64,000 bases of DNA from Acetitomaculum ruminis DSM 5522 (GTDB taxonomy: Bacteria; Bacillota; Clostridia; Lachnospirales; Lachnospiraceae): positions 1 to 64,000 of the forward strand of contig NZ_FOJY01000013.1 of assembly GCF_900112085.1 (NCBI RefSeq), in the 5' to 3' direction. Under the pieces are notes generated by a model. The model was not told the DNA's origin. It saw only the letters and a list, made by a program, of their open reading frames with translations, and did not search any database. The position numbers and the translations under genes were made by a program. This document shows positions 7,531 through 16,959 of the stretch, piece after piece; positions within the stretch are counted from its first letter, which is position 1, and every line of letters starts with the position of its first letter.

Positions 7531-9315
7531 CTATGTGTCAGTAATTTGTTTTTTCAAATAAACACTTACTATATTGGAAAAATTGTTTATGTCTCTGATA
7601 TAGGCAAAATCTTTTCCAAATATCTTCTTTTCTGCTATCAAATCTTCTTCATGCCCGGTAAAAACTCCTAATACAGAAATACCAAGACTTCTGCACTTTC
7701 TTATCTCTAAGGCAGTATCATTTATGGCAGCTTTTCCTATGTAAGGTTTCGCCTTTGCGGCTCCACTTCTTTTAATGGCAACATCATTTGGCTTACCATC
7801 ACTTAATATAATAAGTATTTTATTGTCCTCTTCTCTTTGAATAAGGGAATCTGTAGCCGCCCTTATGGCAAGACCGTCTCTGTTATTTGAAGATACCAGA
7901 AATTTTAATATTTCTTTATCCTTAGATTCCGGGTCATCGTACTCTCTGAATCTTTGCATTATTGTATAATTCCAAAAAGTTGAAAATCCCATTACCCTGT
8001 GGGCTATTTTAGCCTGACTAAGTGCGGCGCTTATAATATAGGCCTGAATTGCAACTTTAGGTGCCTGTTTTCTTTGTGAACCTGAGGAATCTATTAAAAT
8101 ATCCACCACAAAGCGGGAATTATCTTTTCTTATTTCTTTTGAAAAAATCCTGTCATCCCTTACCCTTCCAAGTCTCCACAATCTTGAAGGAACAATTAAC
8201 CCGTTATCAGATAATTCAAATTCTCGTTGATTCCTGAAAATAAGGGAATGTTTCAAGGTGGATGCAAGATGTGAAATATTCTTTTTTACAACCCTGAAAT
8301 TATTATTTAATTCAAATTGATTGTTGGATATCATCCTCTGGGCATATTTATACTGGTAATTTACCTTTACGGGATTTGCCAAAATCCCTTCTGTAAAATA
8401 CAGTCTGCAATTTGTATGCATTCCACGGCAAATTCTATTATTTAAACGCTTTTGCTCATTTTCATTTAAATATGACCTTCCATAATTTAGCTCTACATAG
8501 CTATATATTTTTTCTACATCTTCTTCTGTATAGGCTCTTATGGATGAATTATTTTTTCGTTCTTCTTCTTTTTCCTTTTTTTCTTCCGGTGTATTTGCTA
8601 TGTCAGAAAGTTCACTTTCAATGTCTTCCATATATCTTTCCAACATATCCTCATACATCTCGTCATTTAAAAAGTCCTTCCAGTCATATTCTGAAAGTTC
8701 TTCCATGGTAACAGACAATACCTTTTCAAGGTCACCATGTTTTTTTTCGAAAGTATTGTCAATGCAGCTATTATAAATGTAATCAACTGCTTCAATTATT
8801 TTTCTTGAGTCTGTGACATTTTCTAAAGACTGTATCAGTTTTACATATTCATCAATATTCTGACTTGCTCCGTTTGAAAATCCCAACTCCTGCTTTAATA
8901 CTTCTATCTTTATTCTGCCTAAAAAAGTGGCTGTCATTTTGTCAAATTTGTATTCCAAAATATCTTCGTAGGCTTGTTTTCTAATGGCTAAAACACCTGG
9001 TCTGTCCTGGCATAAAGCATCTTTTATTGCAGAATCTACACACATTTGCATAATATACATAAGATAATCTTTATCCCCCGAAAGGAATACTTTTTTAACA
9101 ATGTAGGTAGAAAGTGCCTCTTTATCAAGATATTTCGCAAAAGCCCCCTGTTTTATGGCATCATAAAGTCCAATGTATTTTGATAGCTTAAAGGATTCCA
9201 AATCAGGAGTAATGCTCATATTATAATCCCCGCTGACTGTCCAGCAGAGGTTTCTTATCCTGTTTTCTGCTTCAAGTTCATATTCGTCCTTAAAGTAATC
9301 TATTTCTTCTTCCAT
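7531..9315 (-). CDS. VWA-domain (CobT-like) partner of a MoxR ATPase
   Basis: A 594-residue cytoplasmic protein. The C-terminal third is a von Willebrand A domain with the MIDAS motif DSSGS (D409, S411, S413) and a later SDGKPND. The N-terminal part is helical, with a charged Glu/Lys-rich segment at about 240-256. VWA proteins of this type pair with MoxR AAA+ ATPases, which lies directly upstream (24 bp gap), and act as chaperone-like systems that insert metals or remodel proteins; cobalt and magnesium chelatase subunits are distant relatives. There are no neighbouring cobalamin or chlorophyll genes, so the client is unknown. Confidence 0.8.
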   Translation of the reverse strand: MEEEIDYFKDEYELEAENRIRNLCWTVSGDYNMSITPDLESFKLSKYIGLYDAIKQGAFAKYLDKEALSTYIVKKVFLSGDKDYLMYIMQMCVDSAIKDALCQDRPGVLAIRKQAYEDILEYKFDKMTATFLGRIKIEVLKQELGFSNGASQNIDEYVKLIQSLENVTDSRKIIEAVDYIYNSCIDNTFEKKHGDLEKVLSVTMEELSEYDWKDFLNDEMYEDMLERYMEDIESELSDIANTPEEKKEKEEERKNNSSIRAYTEEDVEKIYSYVELNYGRSYLNENEQKRLNNRICRGMHTNCRLYFTEGILANPVKVNYQYKYAQRMISNNQFELNNNFRVVKKNISHLASTLKHSLIFRNQREFELSDNGLIVPSRLWRLGRVRDDRIFSKEIRKDNSRFVVDILIDSSGSQRKQAPKVAIQAYIISAALSQAKIAHRVMGFSTFWNYTIMQRFREYDDPESKDKEILKFLVSSNNRDGLAIRAATDSLIQREEDNKILIILSDGKPNDVAIKRSGAAKAKPYIGKAAINDTALEIRKCRSLGISVLGVFTGHEEDLIAEKKIFGKDFAYIRDINNFSNIVSVYLKKQITDT

Positions 9316-9338
9316 AGGCTTTTACTCCTTTATGCCTC

Positions 9339-10244
9339 TTAAAAGACATCAAAACACTCCATTGAATCAGGAATTCTTGTCATGACCACATCACCTACAA
9401 TATCCCTTTCAAATCCATCAAAGCTTTTATTGGTTATCCCCATACTTACCGCACTAACAGGCTTTAATCCACATCTTATAGTTCTTAAAGCCGCAATAAT
9501 ACCTCTTAAATCCAAAGGTTTTGTGGAAATTTCCCCGTTTTCAGCCTTTTTTTGAAGGTCCATAAAGAGTTTTGTAAATTGTAAAAGTGCTTCTTTTTTT
9601 GCATCTGGAAATTCATTTTCAAATATTTGCATAAGAGTTTCCTCTTTTATTGAAGGCATATCAATAACCATAAATCTTGAAACCAAAGCCTCATTAAGTT
9701 CTCTGGTTCCTACATAGCCGTAATTCATTGTTCCGATAAAACGACAGGCATCATTTAGATGAATTTTGTCATAGCCTGGAACATCAATTATTTTTCTATG
9801 GTCAAGAACGGAATGGAGTACTGAAACCGCATCATTTTTGGCCATGTTAATCTCGTCTAAAATACAAAATCCCCCGTATAAAGCACTTAAATACACCGGA
9901 CCTTTTCTTAATTTGACTTTATTATCTTCAAAAGTATCTGTTCCTATAAGTACATTACTGTCTATATTTACATGAAAAGAAATATTGTATTGGGGTCTTC
10001 CGAAAATATATGCCAGATTTTCCGCCAGAACATTTTTTCCGGTAGCCTTGGCACCGCAAAGAAGAATATTTTCACCTTCCAGTATGGCGCTTATTGCCAT
10101 TTCCAGTATTTCCTTACCATAAAAATTCATTTGGGGTTTTTCTATTCTTGATTTTTCACTTTCAAAAACCTGGTATTTTTCTCTAAATTCTATAACTTTT
10201 TGAATAAGATTTTCATTAACTCCCTGTTCTCTTAAAAATTCCAT
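9339..10244 (-). CDS. MoxR-like AAA+ ATPase
   Basis: A AAA+ ATPase of about 301 residues with a P-loop of the form GAKATGKN, Walker B ILDEINM and the sensor segment GTMNYGY. The P-loop has Asn where Ser/Thr usually follows Lys. The frame remains open up to 10322, inside the DHHW gene, but I choose the ATG at 10244 because it is preceded by AAAAAAGGA and gives a normal MoxR length. It probably works with the downstream VWA protein. The gene order MBOAT, DHHW, MoxR, VWA with short gaps suggests one transcript. Confidence 0.82.
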   Translation of the reverse strand: MEFLREQGVNENLIQKVIEFREKYQVFESEKSRIEKPQMNFYGKEILEMAISAILEGENILLCGAKATGKNVLAENLAYIFGRPQYNISFHVNIDSNVLIGTDTFEDNKVKLRKGPVYLSALYGGFCILDEINMAKNDAVSVLHSVLDHRKIIDVPGYDKIHLNDACRFIGTMNYGYVGTRELNEALVSRFMVIDMPSIKEETLMQIFENEFPDAKKEALLQFTKLFMDLQKKAENGEISTKPLDLRGIIAALRTIRCGLKPVSAVSMGITNKSFDGFERDIVGDVVMTRIPDSMECFDVF

Positions 10245-10296
10245 ATAAATCCTTTTTTCCGTTTTTTTTACGGTTATCCTTTCTCCCAAAGACAAT

Positions 10297-11751
10297 TTAT
10301 TGTATAAGATTTCGCATCTCATCTACACGACTTTGAGTATTTGTAGCAATTATGGTATTAATAAACAATACATCATTAATTCCTTTTTCATTGACAAAAT
10401 TTGTCAGTTTTTCATTTGAGCTTCTGTAATCTATTACATAAACATATTGATAATCGTCCACTAAAAAAGGAACAAGGGCATTTCCATAGGACTCTTTTAT
10501 AACAAGAATACTGCTTCCATCAGTTTTTTGAGGATTTTCAATAATTGCCAAAGGATTATCCCCACCTATAAAAGTGCTGTATTTTGTTGCTGTATTCCAA
10601 TTTGTTACATCACTGATTATATTCCAATTTACCGGATTTCCATCTTTTCCATAAAATGTCATTACATTTGTGGCATCAGGTATATAAGCCCTGACGGTAT
10701 CCGGCTGTGACAAAGCATCCATTTTACCGCTTTGTGCATAAAAAGTACCGAGAAATCCCTCATAATCAACGCTTTGATAAGAATCAATACTTCTTGCCTT
10801 TTCACCCTTTGCTTTCTTAAACTGACTATATGCATAATAAGCTCCAAGAGCGGTCCAATGGTGGTCTGTTCTAAAATATATATATTCATCATTGTGTTTT
10901 CTTAAAGTGTCAAAAATCTTAACAGGCTCAACCTTTTCAGTTAAACCTGAGTACATATATTTAATGGCCTTATTCTGGTCACTGGAATTCAAATTTTGTC
11001 TTATGGAATCCTTTAATGTAATATCCATGCTGTTTGGCACAATCATATCATACACTTTTGTATTATCAGGCAAGCATGATGAAAGTGTATTTATTGTATC
11101 AACATAAGCATCGGAAGTAGCCTGGGAAAATCCATAATACTCATAACAAGCATTTCCTGCTATAAATATCGCTCCCATAGACTGGGTTGATAATTCTTCA
11201 TCCGTAGTATTTTCGATGTTTTCATCCTTATTATTTTCGTCTTTTGCCTGGTCAGATTCTGAAGAATTTTCATTATTCTTATCTTTTTCTTCTTTAATCT
11301 GTTTATCTATGGCTGTTTTTTCTTCGTATGCTATATCATCTTTGGTAATATCGCTTTTGGTTTTTTCATCATCTGAATTATCTTTTTTGATGCATTCCCT
11401 GGTTTTCTTTTCTGATTTTTCAGCCACCTCAGGAATAACATCACCTTTTGAAACACTTCCTTTGATGATGTTGGCTTTTACCCCTTCTAAGGAAGTAACT
11501 GCAGTATTTGCTGATACAAGCTGATCCCTAAAAGGAAATGTATCGGAATACCAGCTGCTTATGGCTGAAAAATACGAGCCATCTAAAAATGTTTCTATTG
11601 TAAATTCAGGAAATGAATCCAGCTTCCTTTTTTCCACATCAGAAAACTCTGGTCTTAAAGGGATAATCAACGCAATATTAGCAATACAAAAAAGAATAAA
11701 CAAGAAAAGTTTTGTCTTTAATGCATAACATTTTTTCTTTTTCTCAGACAT
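10297..11751 (-). CDS. DHHW-motif (AlgX/AlgJ-like) envelope protein, partner of the MBOAT acyltransferase
   Basis: A 484-residue protein with an N-terminal signal anchor (about residues 11-31) and the motif DHHW at residues 296-299, followed by TALGAYYAY. This is the hallmark of SGNH-like acetyl-transfer proteins that pass acetyl groups from an AlgI-type membrane protein to surface glycans. A C-terminal block with GGDNPLAI and KESYGNAL carries candidate catalytic residues. A 90-residue Glu/Asp/Lys-rich linker (about 105-195) separates the anchor from the domain. It sits 23 bp after the MBOAT gene and probably forms one O-acetylation system with it. Confidence 0.85.
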   Translation of the reverse strand: MSEKKKKCYALKTKLFLFILFCIANIALIIPLRPEFSDVEKRKLDSFPEFTIETFLDGSYFSAISSWYSDTFPFRDQLVSANTAVTSLEGVKANIIKGSVSKGDVIPEVAEKSEKKTRECIKKDNSDDEKTKSDITKDDIAYEEKTAIDKQIKEEKDKNNENSSESDQAKDENNKDENIENTTDEELSTQSMGAIFIAGNACYEYYGFSQATSDAYVDTINTLSSCLPDNTKVYDMIVPNSMDITLKDSIRQNLNSSDQNKAIKYMYSGLTEKVEPVKIFDTLRKHNDEYIYFRTDHHWTALGAYYAYSQFKKAKGEKARSIDSYQSVDYEGFLGTFYAQSGKMDALSQPDTVRAYIPDATNVMTFYGKDGNPVNWNIISDVTNWNTATKYSTFIGGDNPLAIIENPQKTDGSSILVIKESYGNALVPFLVDDYQYVYVIDYRSSNEKLTNFVNEKGINDVLFINTIIATNTQSRVDEMRNLIQ

Positions 11752-11774
11752 AACCCTATTTACCCCACTGTTTT

Positions 11775-13208
11775 TTAAAATTTAAAGTATAAAAATGGAT
11801 TATAACTGTTTCCTACCAGGGCCATTGTTGACAATGCCAATAAAAATGTAGGAAAAACAATTTCCATTATACTTGCTGTTTTCTCGTAAAATTCGTTTCC
11901 GACAACAAGTGATGCATATTTATTTATAACATATCTTACTACAGGTGTTGATGCTAATATACAAATCGCCAGAAAGAAGCAATAATTTAACATCAGTATC
12001 CCCGTTTCATAACCCCAAAGCTCGTTATTGTTCAGGCCAAACATACCTGACAAAACAGAAAGCATTTCAAAAGGATTTTCAAACTTAAAAATCACCCAGC
12101 CCAGTAAAATTACAAAAAGAGCATAGAATCTTGATAAAAACCCTGGCAATTTTTTTAACTTATCCTTTAAAAACAGGTGCTCTATGGTGATAAATATGAA
12201 ATAATATATTCCCCATAAGCAATAGTTTATTCCGGCTCCGTGCCAGATTCCTGTTAAAGTCCATACTATAAAAAGGTTTAATACAGTTCGTTTATGGCTT
12301 TTTTTACTTCCACCTAAAGGAATATATACATAATCCCTGAAAAATGAGCTAAGAGAAATATGCCATCTTTTCCAGAACTCTCTTATACTTTTTGAAATAT
12401 AAGGATAATTAAAATTCTCTCTAAAATGGAAACCGCACATTAATCCCATTCCGATTGCCATATCCGAATATCCCGAAAAATCAAAGTAAATCTGGAAGGT
12501 ATAAAAAATCATTCCTAACCACAACGAAGCCACGGGAGTAGTGCTTATGGCATCAACTCCCTCAGGGATAAATTCAGCAAATACCTGTCCACAGGTATTT
12601 GCCAATAATACTTTTTTACCTAGTCCTATGGCAAATCTTGTAATGCCGCTTTCAGCTCCAATAAATGTGAAACTGCGGTTTTCAATTTCATTTGAAACAT
12701 CCCTATATCTGACAATAGGTCCTGCAACGCACTGAAAAAACAATCCTGCGTACAGTAAAAGCTTTAGATATTCTTTTTGAGCTTCACTTTTTTTTCGGTA
12801 AACATCCACTACATATGATATAAGCTGAAATGTATAAAAGGAAATCCCTACAGGAATCACTATATTTATAACTTCTTTAGGCATTCCCGTCAAAGAATTT
12901 GTCAGCCTTAAAATCGGTGATAGATACTTAAATACCGCCAACACAAGAAGACTTATTGTAACACTTCCTATAAGCCATTTTTTTCTAATACTGTCATCTT
13001 CACTATCTTGAATTTTCAAAGCGGCCTTATAACTAATAAAGACCATAAAAAGCATCAATATCAGATAGGACGGCGATGAAAAACCGTAAAATATCATTGA
13101 AAATACCAGCAATACTTTGTTTCTGTTATTTACATTTTCCGTTGCCAGGTAAAAAAGTATACACAATGGCAGGAAAAAATATACAAAAATTAAACTGGAA
13201 AATACCAT
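11775..13208 (-). CDS. MBOAT family membrane-bound O-acyltransferase (AlgI/DltB-like)
   Basis: A 477-residue polytopic membrane protein. It begins MVFSSLIFVYFFLPL, typical for AlgI-like proteins, and contains FWKRWHISLSSFFRDYVYIPLG (cited here in parts: FWKRWHISLS, then FRDYVYIPLGG) and the conserved histidine motif LTGIWHGAG. The family carries acetyl groups across the membrane for O-acetylation of extracellular polysaccharide. The ATG at 13208 follows GGCGGAG. It is 18 bp from folC upstream and 23 bp from the DHHW gene downstream. Confidence 0.92.
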   Translation of the reverse strand: MVFSSLIFVYFFLPLCILFYLATENVNNRNKVLLVFSMIFYGFSSPSYLILMLFMVFISYKAALKIQDSEDDSIRKKWLIGSVTISLLVLAVFKYLSPILRLTNSLTGMPKEVINIVIPVGISFYTFQLISYVVDVYRKKSEAQKEYLKLLLYAGLFFQCVAGPIVRYRDVSNEIENRSFTFIGAESGITRFAIGLGKKVLLANTCGQVFAEFIPEGVDAISTTPVASLWLGMIFYTFQIYFDFSGYSDMAIGMGLMCGFHFRENFNYPYISKSIREFWKRWHISLSSFFRDYVYIPLGGSKKSHKRTVLNLFIVWTLTGIWHGAGINYCLWGIYYFIFITIEHLFLKDKLKKLPGFLSRFYALFVILLGWVIFKFENPFEMLSVLSGMFGLNNNELWGYETGILMLNYCFFLAICILASTPVVRYVINKYASLVVGNEFYEKTASIMEIVFPTFLLALSTMALVGNSYNPFLYFKF

Positions 13209-13226
13209 TGGACACTCCGCCTTATT

Positions 13227-14528
13227 TTATTTTTTATTGTAAAAATACTTCTTAATATCCCCTGAAAGATACAAAGAACCTATGGCACAGATAACACCAT
13301 CCTTACCTGCGTGATTTAAAGCCATTTCAATCCCATCTGACAATTCTACGCATCTGTGAACCTCAACTTTTGATTCTTTTGTAACAAGTCTTGCCAGGGC
13401 ATCGGCATTCAAAGCCCTGCTTTCGCAATCCGGCGCTACTGCAATAAACTCCCTTGCATGAGGTATAACCATGGAAATCATTGATTCAAAGTCCTTATCA
13501 GCCATTACCCCAACCAGAAAAATGATTTTTTTATTTCCAAATAAGGTGGTCAGGCTTTCAATAGTGGCATTTACCCCTTGAGGATTATGACCTCCATCAA
13601 GTATAAATACCGGACTTTCACTGACAACTTCAAATCTGCTTATCCATTTTGTATCCAAAAGTCCCTGTCTTATTGCATCATCACTGATATTGTAAGAACA
13701 GGTTCTTAAAGCTTCTACTATTTTTAAAACCAATGCGGCATTTTTTCTCTGATAAACTCCTGAAAGTCCGATTTTTAAAGATTTTAAATCCTTATAATCA
13801 AAAACCTGCCCCTTAAGGTTAATATCTTTGGGAATAATTTCGTCATCTTCACTTATGAATAATTCTACATTATTCTGGTCACATACATCACGTACTACTT
13901 CAATAATTGACGGTTTTTGGTTATAAATAACACATTTACAGCCATTTTTTATTATCCCGGACTTTTCTTTGGCTATTTTTTCAACCGTATCACCCAAAAA
14001 CTGTGTATGATCCAAATCTATCGCCGTTATAACAGACACCACCGGTGAAGGAATTACATTAGTGGAATCCAGTCTTCCTCCTAGTCCTACTTCCAAAACG
14101 ACAATATCACATTTTTCCCTTTTAAAATATTCAAAACCCAGTGCTGAAATCAGTTCGAATTCTGTAGGATGTCCCTTCATGGCCTCAGCAAATGGTTTCA
14201 TATAATTAATAAGCTCAGTAACTTTTTCATCGCTAATATCTTCACCGTTTATTTTAAATCTCTCATTAAACTTTACAATGTGTGGCGAAGTATAAAGTCC
14301 TGTTTTATATCCGGCTTTTGTAAGTATTGAAGCCAACATTGCGGCTGTTGAACCTTTTCCGTTAGTTCCCGCAATATGTATATATTTAAGTTCCTTGTGG
14401 GGATTACCCATAAGTTCCAATAACTCACTTTCCCTTTCCAAGCCCGGCTCGCAGTCTGTCCAGGCGATACTGTGAATATAATCTAAACTTTCTTCGTAAT
14501 CCATTTTTTCATCCCAATTGCTATGCAA
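13227..14528 (-). CDS. folC: Bifunctional folylpolyglutamate synthase / dihydrofolate synthase
   Basis: A 433-residue Mur-ligase-family enzyme that adds glutamate to folates. The P-loop reads GTNGKGSTAAML (about residues 54-65); LEVGLGGRLDSTN and HTQFLGDT are further FolC signatures, and LDGGHNPQG marks the C-terminal domain. The longest frame begins at a TTG (14528) preceded by GGAAGGG; an ATG at 14504 (MDYEESLDY) is a reasonable alternative with a weaker ribosome site. It is divergent from the 5-formyl-THF cyclo-ligase, so two folate genes share the 246-bp intergenic region. Confidence 0.93.
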   Translation of the reverse strand: MHSNWDEKMDYEESLDYIHSIAWTDCEPGLERESELLELMGNPHKELKYIHIAGTNGKGSTAAMLASILTKAGYKTGLYTSPHIVKFNERFKINGEDISDEKVTELINYMKPFAEAMKGHPTEFELISALGFEYFKREKCDIVVLEVGLGGRLDSTNVIPSPVVSVITAIDLDHTQFLGDTVEKIAKEKSGIIKNGCKCVIYNQKPSIIEVVRDVCDQNNVELFISEDDEIIPKDINLKGQVFDYKDLKSLKIGLSGVYQRKNAALVLKIVEALRTCSYNISDDAIRQGLLDTKWISRFEVVSESPVFILDGGHNPQGVNATIESLTTLFGNKKIIFLVGVMADKDFESMISMVIPHAREFIAVAPDCESRALNADALARLVTKESKVEVHRCVELSDGIEMALNHAGKDGVICAIGSLYLSGDIKKYFYNKK

Positions 14529-14774
14529 TTACCCTTCCGTACATATATTTTTAAAGCAGATATTTTCACTTTTTAAATGAACCAAAATTGGCTTTAAAGT
14601 CAGAAAAAATCTGTATTCATAAAGAGAATTTTAGCACAAGAAAATAAGTATGTCCACCCGTTAAGCCTTTTCTGATTTGTGCAGTTTTTTAGTTGAATTT
14701 GTGATAAAATACTTAAAATAGAATTATATTTTTAATATTTTTAGAAAAATTCTAACTTAAACGGAGGGTAGAAG

Positions 14775-15338
14775 ATGGTAAATAAAACAGAAATAAGAAA
14801 ACAAATTAAAGCCAAAAAGAAAGAACTTAGCAGACAACAGGTTGTTGATTACAGCACTCAGATTGCTAAACGCATGATTGAAAGTGACTTTTATAATGAA
14901 GCTGATGTTATTTATCCTTATATTGCTTATAATCAGGAGGTTATAACAGATCTTATCATTGAGGATGCTTGGAAAAAAGGGAAAAAAGTTGCAGTTCCAA
15001 CAGTTGTAGGGGATGTAATGGACTTCTTTTATATAACAAATTTTGATGGTCTTAAAAAAAGCGATATGGGAATTCCTGAACCGGTTCCAAGTGATGAAAC
15101 TTTAGCCAAGGGAAGCCCTAAAGTTCTTATAATAATGCCAGGTCTTGCCTTTGACCGCAATTTTAACAGAATCGGTTATGGTGGAGGATACTATGACAAA
15201 TATCTGGATTCCCACAAGGAAACAGAGTTTTTAAAGGTAGCTTTGACTTATGACTTCCAGATTTTGCCTCATCTTGAAACAGAAGAACATGATTATAAAG
15301 TTGATGCCATAGTAACTCAATCAGAAATCATCAGATAA
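14775..15338 (+). CDS. 5-formyltetrahydrofolate cyclo-ligase
   Basis: A 187-residue enzyme that converts 5-formyl-THF to 5,10-methenyl-THF using ATP. Visible signatures are the basic N-terminus KTEIRKQIKAKKKEL and the loop IGYGGGYYDKYL near residues 135-146. It has a strong ribosome site (GGAGGG) and is divergent from folC, consistent with folate salvage and one-carbon metabolism. Confidence 0.93.
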   Translation: MVNKTEIRKQIKAKKKELSRQQVVDYSTQIAKRMIESDFYNEADVIYPYIAYNQEVITDLIIEDAWKKGKKVAVPTVVGDVMDFFYITNFDGLKKSDMGIPEPVPSDETLAKGSPKVLIIMPGLAFDRNFNRIGYGGGYYDKYLDSHKETEFLKVALTYDFQILPHLETEEHDYKVDAIVTQSEIIR

Positions 15339-15427
15339 TTTATTTTTAATTAATAATTTTAGCCGTGATTAAACAACTGTTTTTTATTTTTCAGGCTGAT
15401 TGCAAAAAAGCTTCGTGCTTAAAGTAT

Positions 15428-15456
15428 AAAACTTCCCATAAGTATGAAGTTTTTTT
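15428..15456 (+). terminator. Terminator downstream of the cyclo-ligase gene
   Basis: Stem AAAACTTC/GAAGTTTT with a 10-nt loop followed by a T run. It lies 90 bp after the stop codon, so an upstream weak site may also contribute. Confidence 0.7.
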
Positions 15457-15504
15457 GTGATATTTTTTTAGTAAATTAACAAAGAAAATCAAACAATTCC
15501 AAAA

Positions 15505-15540
15505 GAAAAATCCCTCTGCTGATATAACAGGCTGAGGGAC
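15505..15540 (-). terminator. Terminator of the Hpt-protein/small-protein pair
   Basis: On the minus strand TCCCTC...GAGGGA with an inner CTG/CAG pairing is followed by TTTTTC. It ends the unit running from 16523 to 15602. Confidence 0.75.
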
Positions 15541-15601
15541 TTTACTTTTAATATCAAACAATACAATTTATTAATTTGTAAAGAAAAAAATTTCCATCTT
15601 T

Positions 15602-15826
15602 TTACTTTGTACGGTATTTTTCAATCAATTTTTTCATATGCGTATTTTTCAACTGGTTTTCTTCATTAAGTCTTTTTATTTCATCTTTTAGATATTTAAC
15701 ATAGTCCCTGGCAAGAGGAACTCCACATCTTACTGCGATATCTTCATGTTCTTCCATATCATCAAGCCATTTATTTAGTGAACGGTATCTGATATCATTG
15801 TAAGTATTATCCGGTTTTACAAACAT
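15602..15826 (-). CDS. Small hypothetical protein with C-terminal coiled coil
   Basis: A 74-residue protein that I do not recognise. The second half (about residues 42-72) is a charged Lys/Glu/Leu-rich helix that looks like a short coiled coil. It has no signal or membrane segment. It lies 16 bp downstream of the Hpt-domain gene with AAGGAGA before its ATG, so the two are probably cotranscribed and may act together in signalling. Confidence 0.6.
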   Translation of the reverse strand: MFVKPDNTYNDIRYRSLNKWLDDMEEHEDIAVRCGVPLARDYVKYLKDEIKRLNEENQLKNTHMKKLIEKYRTK

Positions 15827-15842
15827 TTTTCTTTTTCTCTCC

Positions 15843-16523
15843 TTAAAGCAGGCTGTTTAATACCTCTAAGACTGTATCCGCTGAATCTCCGGTATTGTCT
15901 GCTTTAGTAACTACAGTTCCTTCCTCTCCGGTTTTATAAATGACAATAGGTATATCTTTTACCCCCTTGATTTTAAGTAAAATATCATCATTTAAATCCT
16001 GAGTATCATCAGTAATAACCACTGCATCTGCGTCTTTTTTAGCCACATATTTTTTTACCCATACAAGGCTTTTTGATGCAGCACACTTATATTCTGACTC
16101 AATAACATCCTTTAGATTCTGGATAACATCAGTATCTCTTCCTGCTATAACAACTGTTTTTTCTTCATTATTTATAGCTCTTTTTACACTTAATACTGTC
16201 TTTCTGTAATGTTCTAACAAAGCATCTGTTTTTGCCTCTATTACATCTTTGTCCTTTGCCTTTCCTGCAAGTTCCAGTTCATAAGCTTTTTCCCCCAATT
16301 CATATGCACCTATAGACCTGGCTTCGCTTTTTAAGCCGTGAACAAGCACAGCATACTCCTGGTATTTGCCTTCCGCTTTATATTTTTTGATATTTGAAGA
16401 TTTTTCCTCATAGTCTTCACAAAATACTGACAAAACGAGGATATACTGCTCTCTTCCATTACAATTAGTAATACCTTTTTGAACATCTAATTCAGGCGGC
16501 AATACTCTTTCGTTAAAATCCAT
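15843..16523 (-). CDS. Hpt-domain protein with a degenerate receiver-like C-terminal part
   Basis: A 226-residue protein. The N-terminal half resembles a histidine phosphotransfer domain: the helix VHGLKSEARSIGA places the probable phospho-acceptor at H62, followed by LGEKAYELE. Residues about 120-226 have the alternating beta/alpha pattern of a receiver domain (TVVIAGRD, DADAVVITDD, IPIVIYKTG), with acidic residues at about the phospho-site position, but the invariant receiver lysine is not evident. Such proteins relay phosphate between kinases and response regulators. No kinase is in the window. The ATG follows GGAGGG. Confidence 0.7.
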   Translation of the reverse strand: MDFNERVLPPELDVQKGITNCNGREQYILVLSVFCEDYEEKSSNIKKYKAEGKYQEYAVLVHGLKSEARSIGAYELGEKAYELELAGKAKDKDVIEAKTDALLEHYRKTVLSVKRAINNEEKTVVIAGRDTDVIQNLKDVIESEYKCAASKSLVWVKKYVAKKDADAVVITDDTQDLNDDILLKIKGVKDIPIVIYKTGEEGTVVTKADNTGDSADTVLEVLNSLL

Positions 16524-16833
16524 AGCTAACCCTCCAATACATTTAATATCAATCTATCATAACCACTCCTATTTTGTAAAAATCCTGATATTAATAAGTT
16601 TCTCTTTTATTATAACTCATTTTTAATAGAAATTTAATTCTTTTTATTTTCATAAAATATTTCGTCATTTCCCGAAATAAAATAAATAGCAATCTTAAAT
16701 AAAGTTTAATTATTTGACCATTTAAAATAACCATTTTCCTACTAAAGTATTTATAATGAAAATACTTTCCCTAAAAAAAACATTATTATCCCCAATTTTA
16801 CCCGTCATATTTAGACTTTTTTTAGGCATTTAG

Positions 16834-16873
16834 TTGCAAGTAATTTGCAATTAGAATAAAATATTTTTATAAA
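16834..16873 (+). promoter_or_regulatory. Promoter with overlapping TTGCAA palindrome upstream of the His-rich/GTPase pair
   Basis: A -35 box TTGCAA (16845-16850) and -10 box TATAAA (16868-16873) are 17 bp apart. The -35 box is the second arm of a near-perfect palindrome TTGCAAGTAATTTGCAA (16834-16850). A repressor bound there would block RNA polymerase. The rest of the 436-bp gap 16524-16959 is very AT-rich and shows no gene. Confidence 0.55.
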
Positions 16874-16959
16874 CAAAACATTAATTCATTGTTCGCTTTA
16901 TGTGAAAGGTTGTCTTATGTTTTGCATACATTTTTTAAGATAAAAGGGGGTACTTAAAA

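Noticed and set aside
7531-10244. Cobalt or magnesium chelatase assignment for the VWA/MoxR pair
   Set aside because: No large chelatase subunit or tetrapyrrole gene is nearby; only the general fold is shared.
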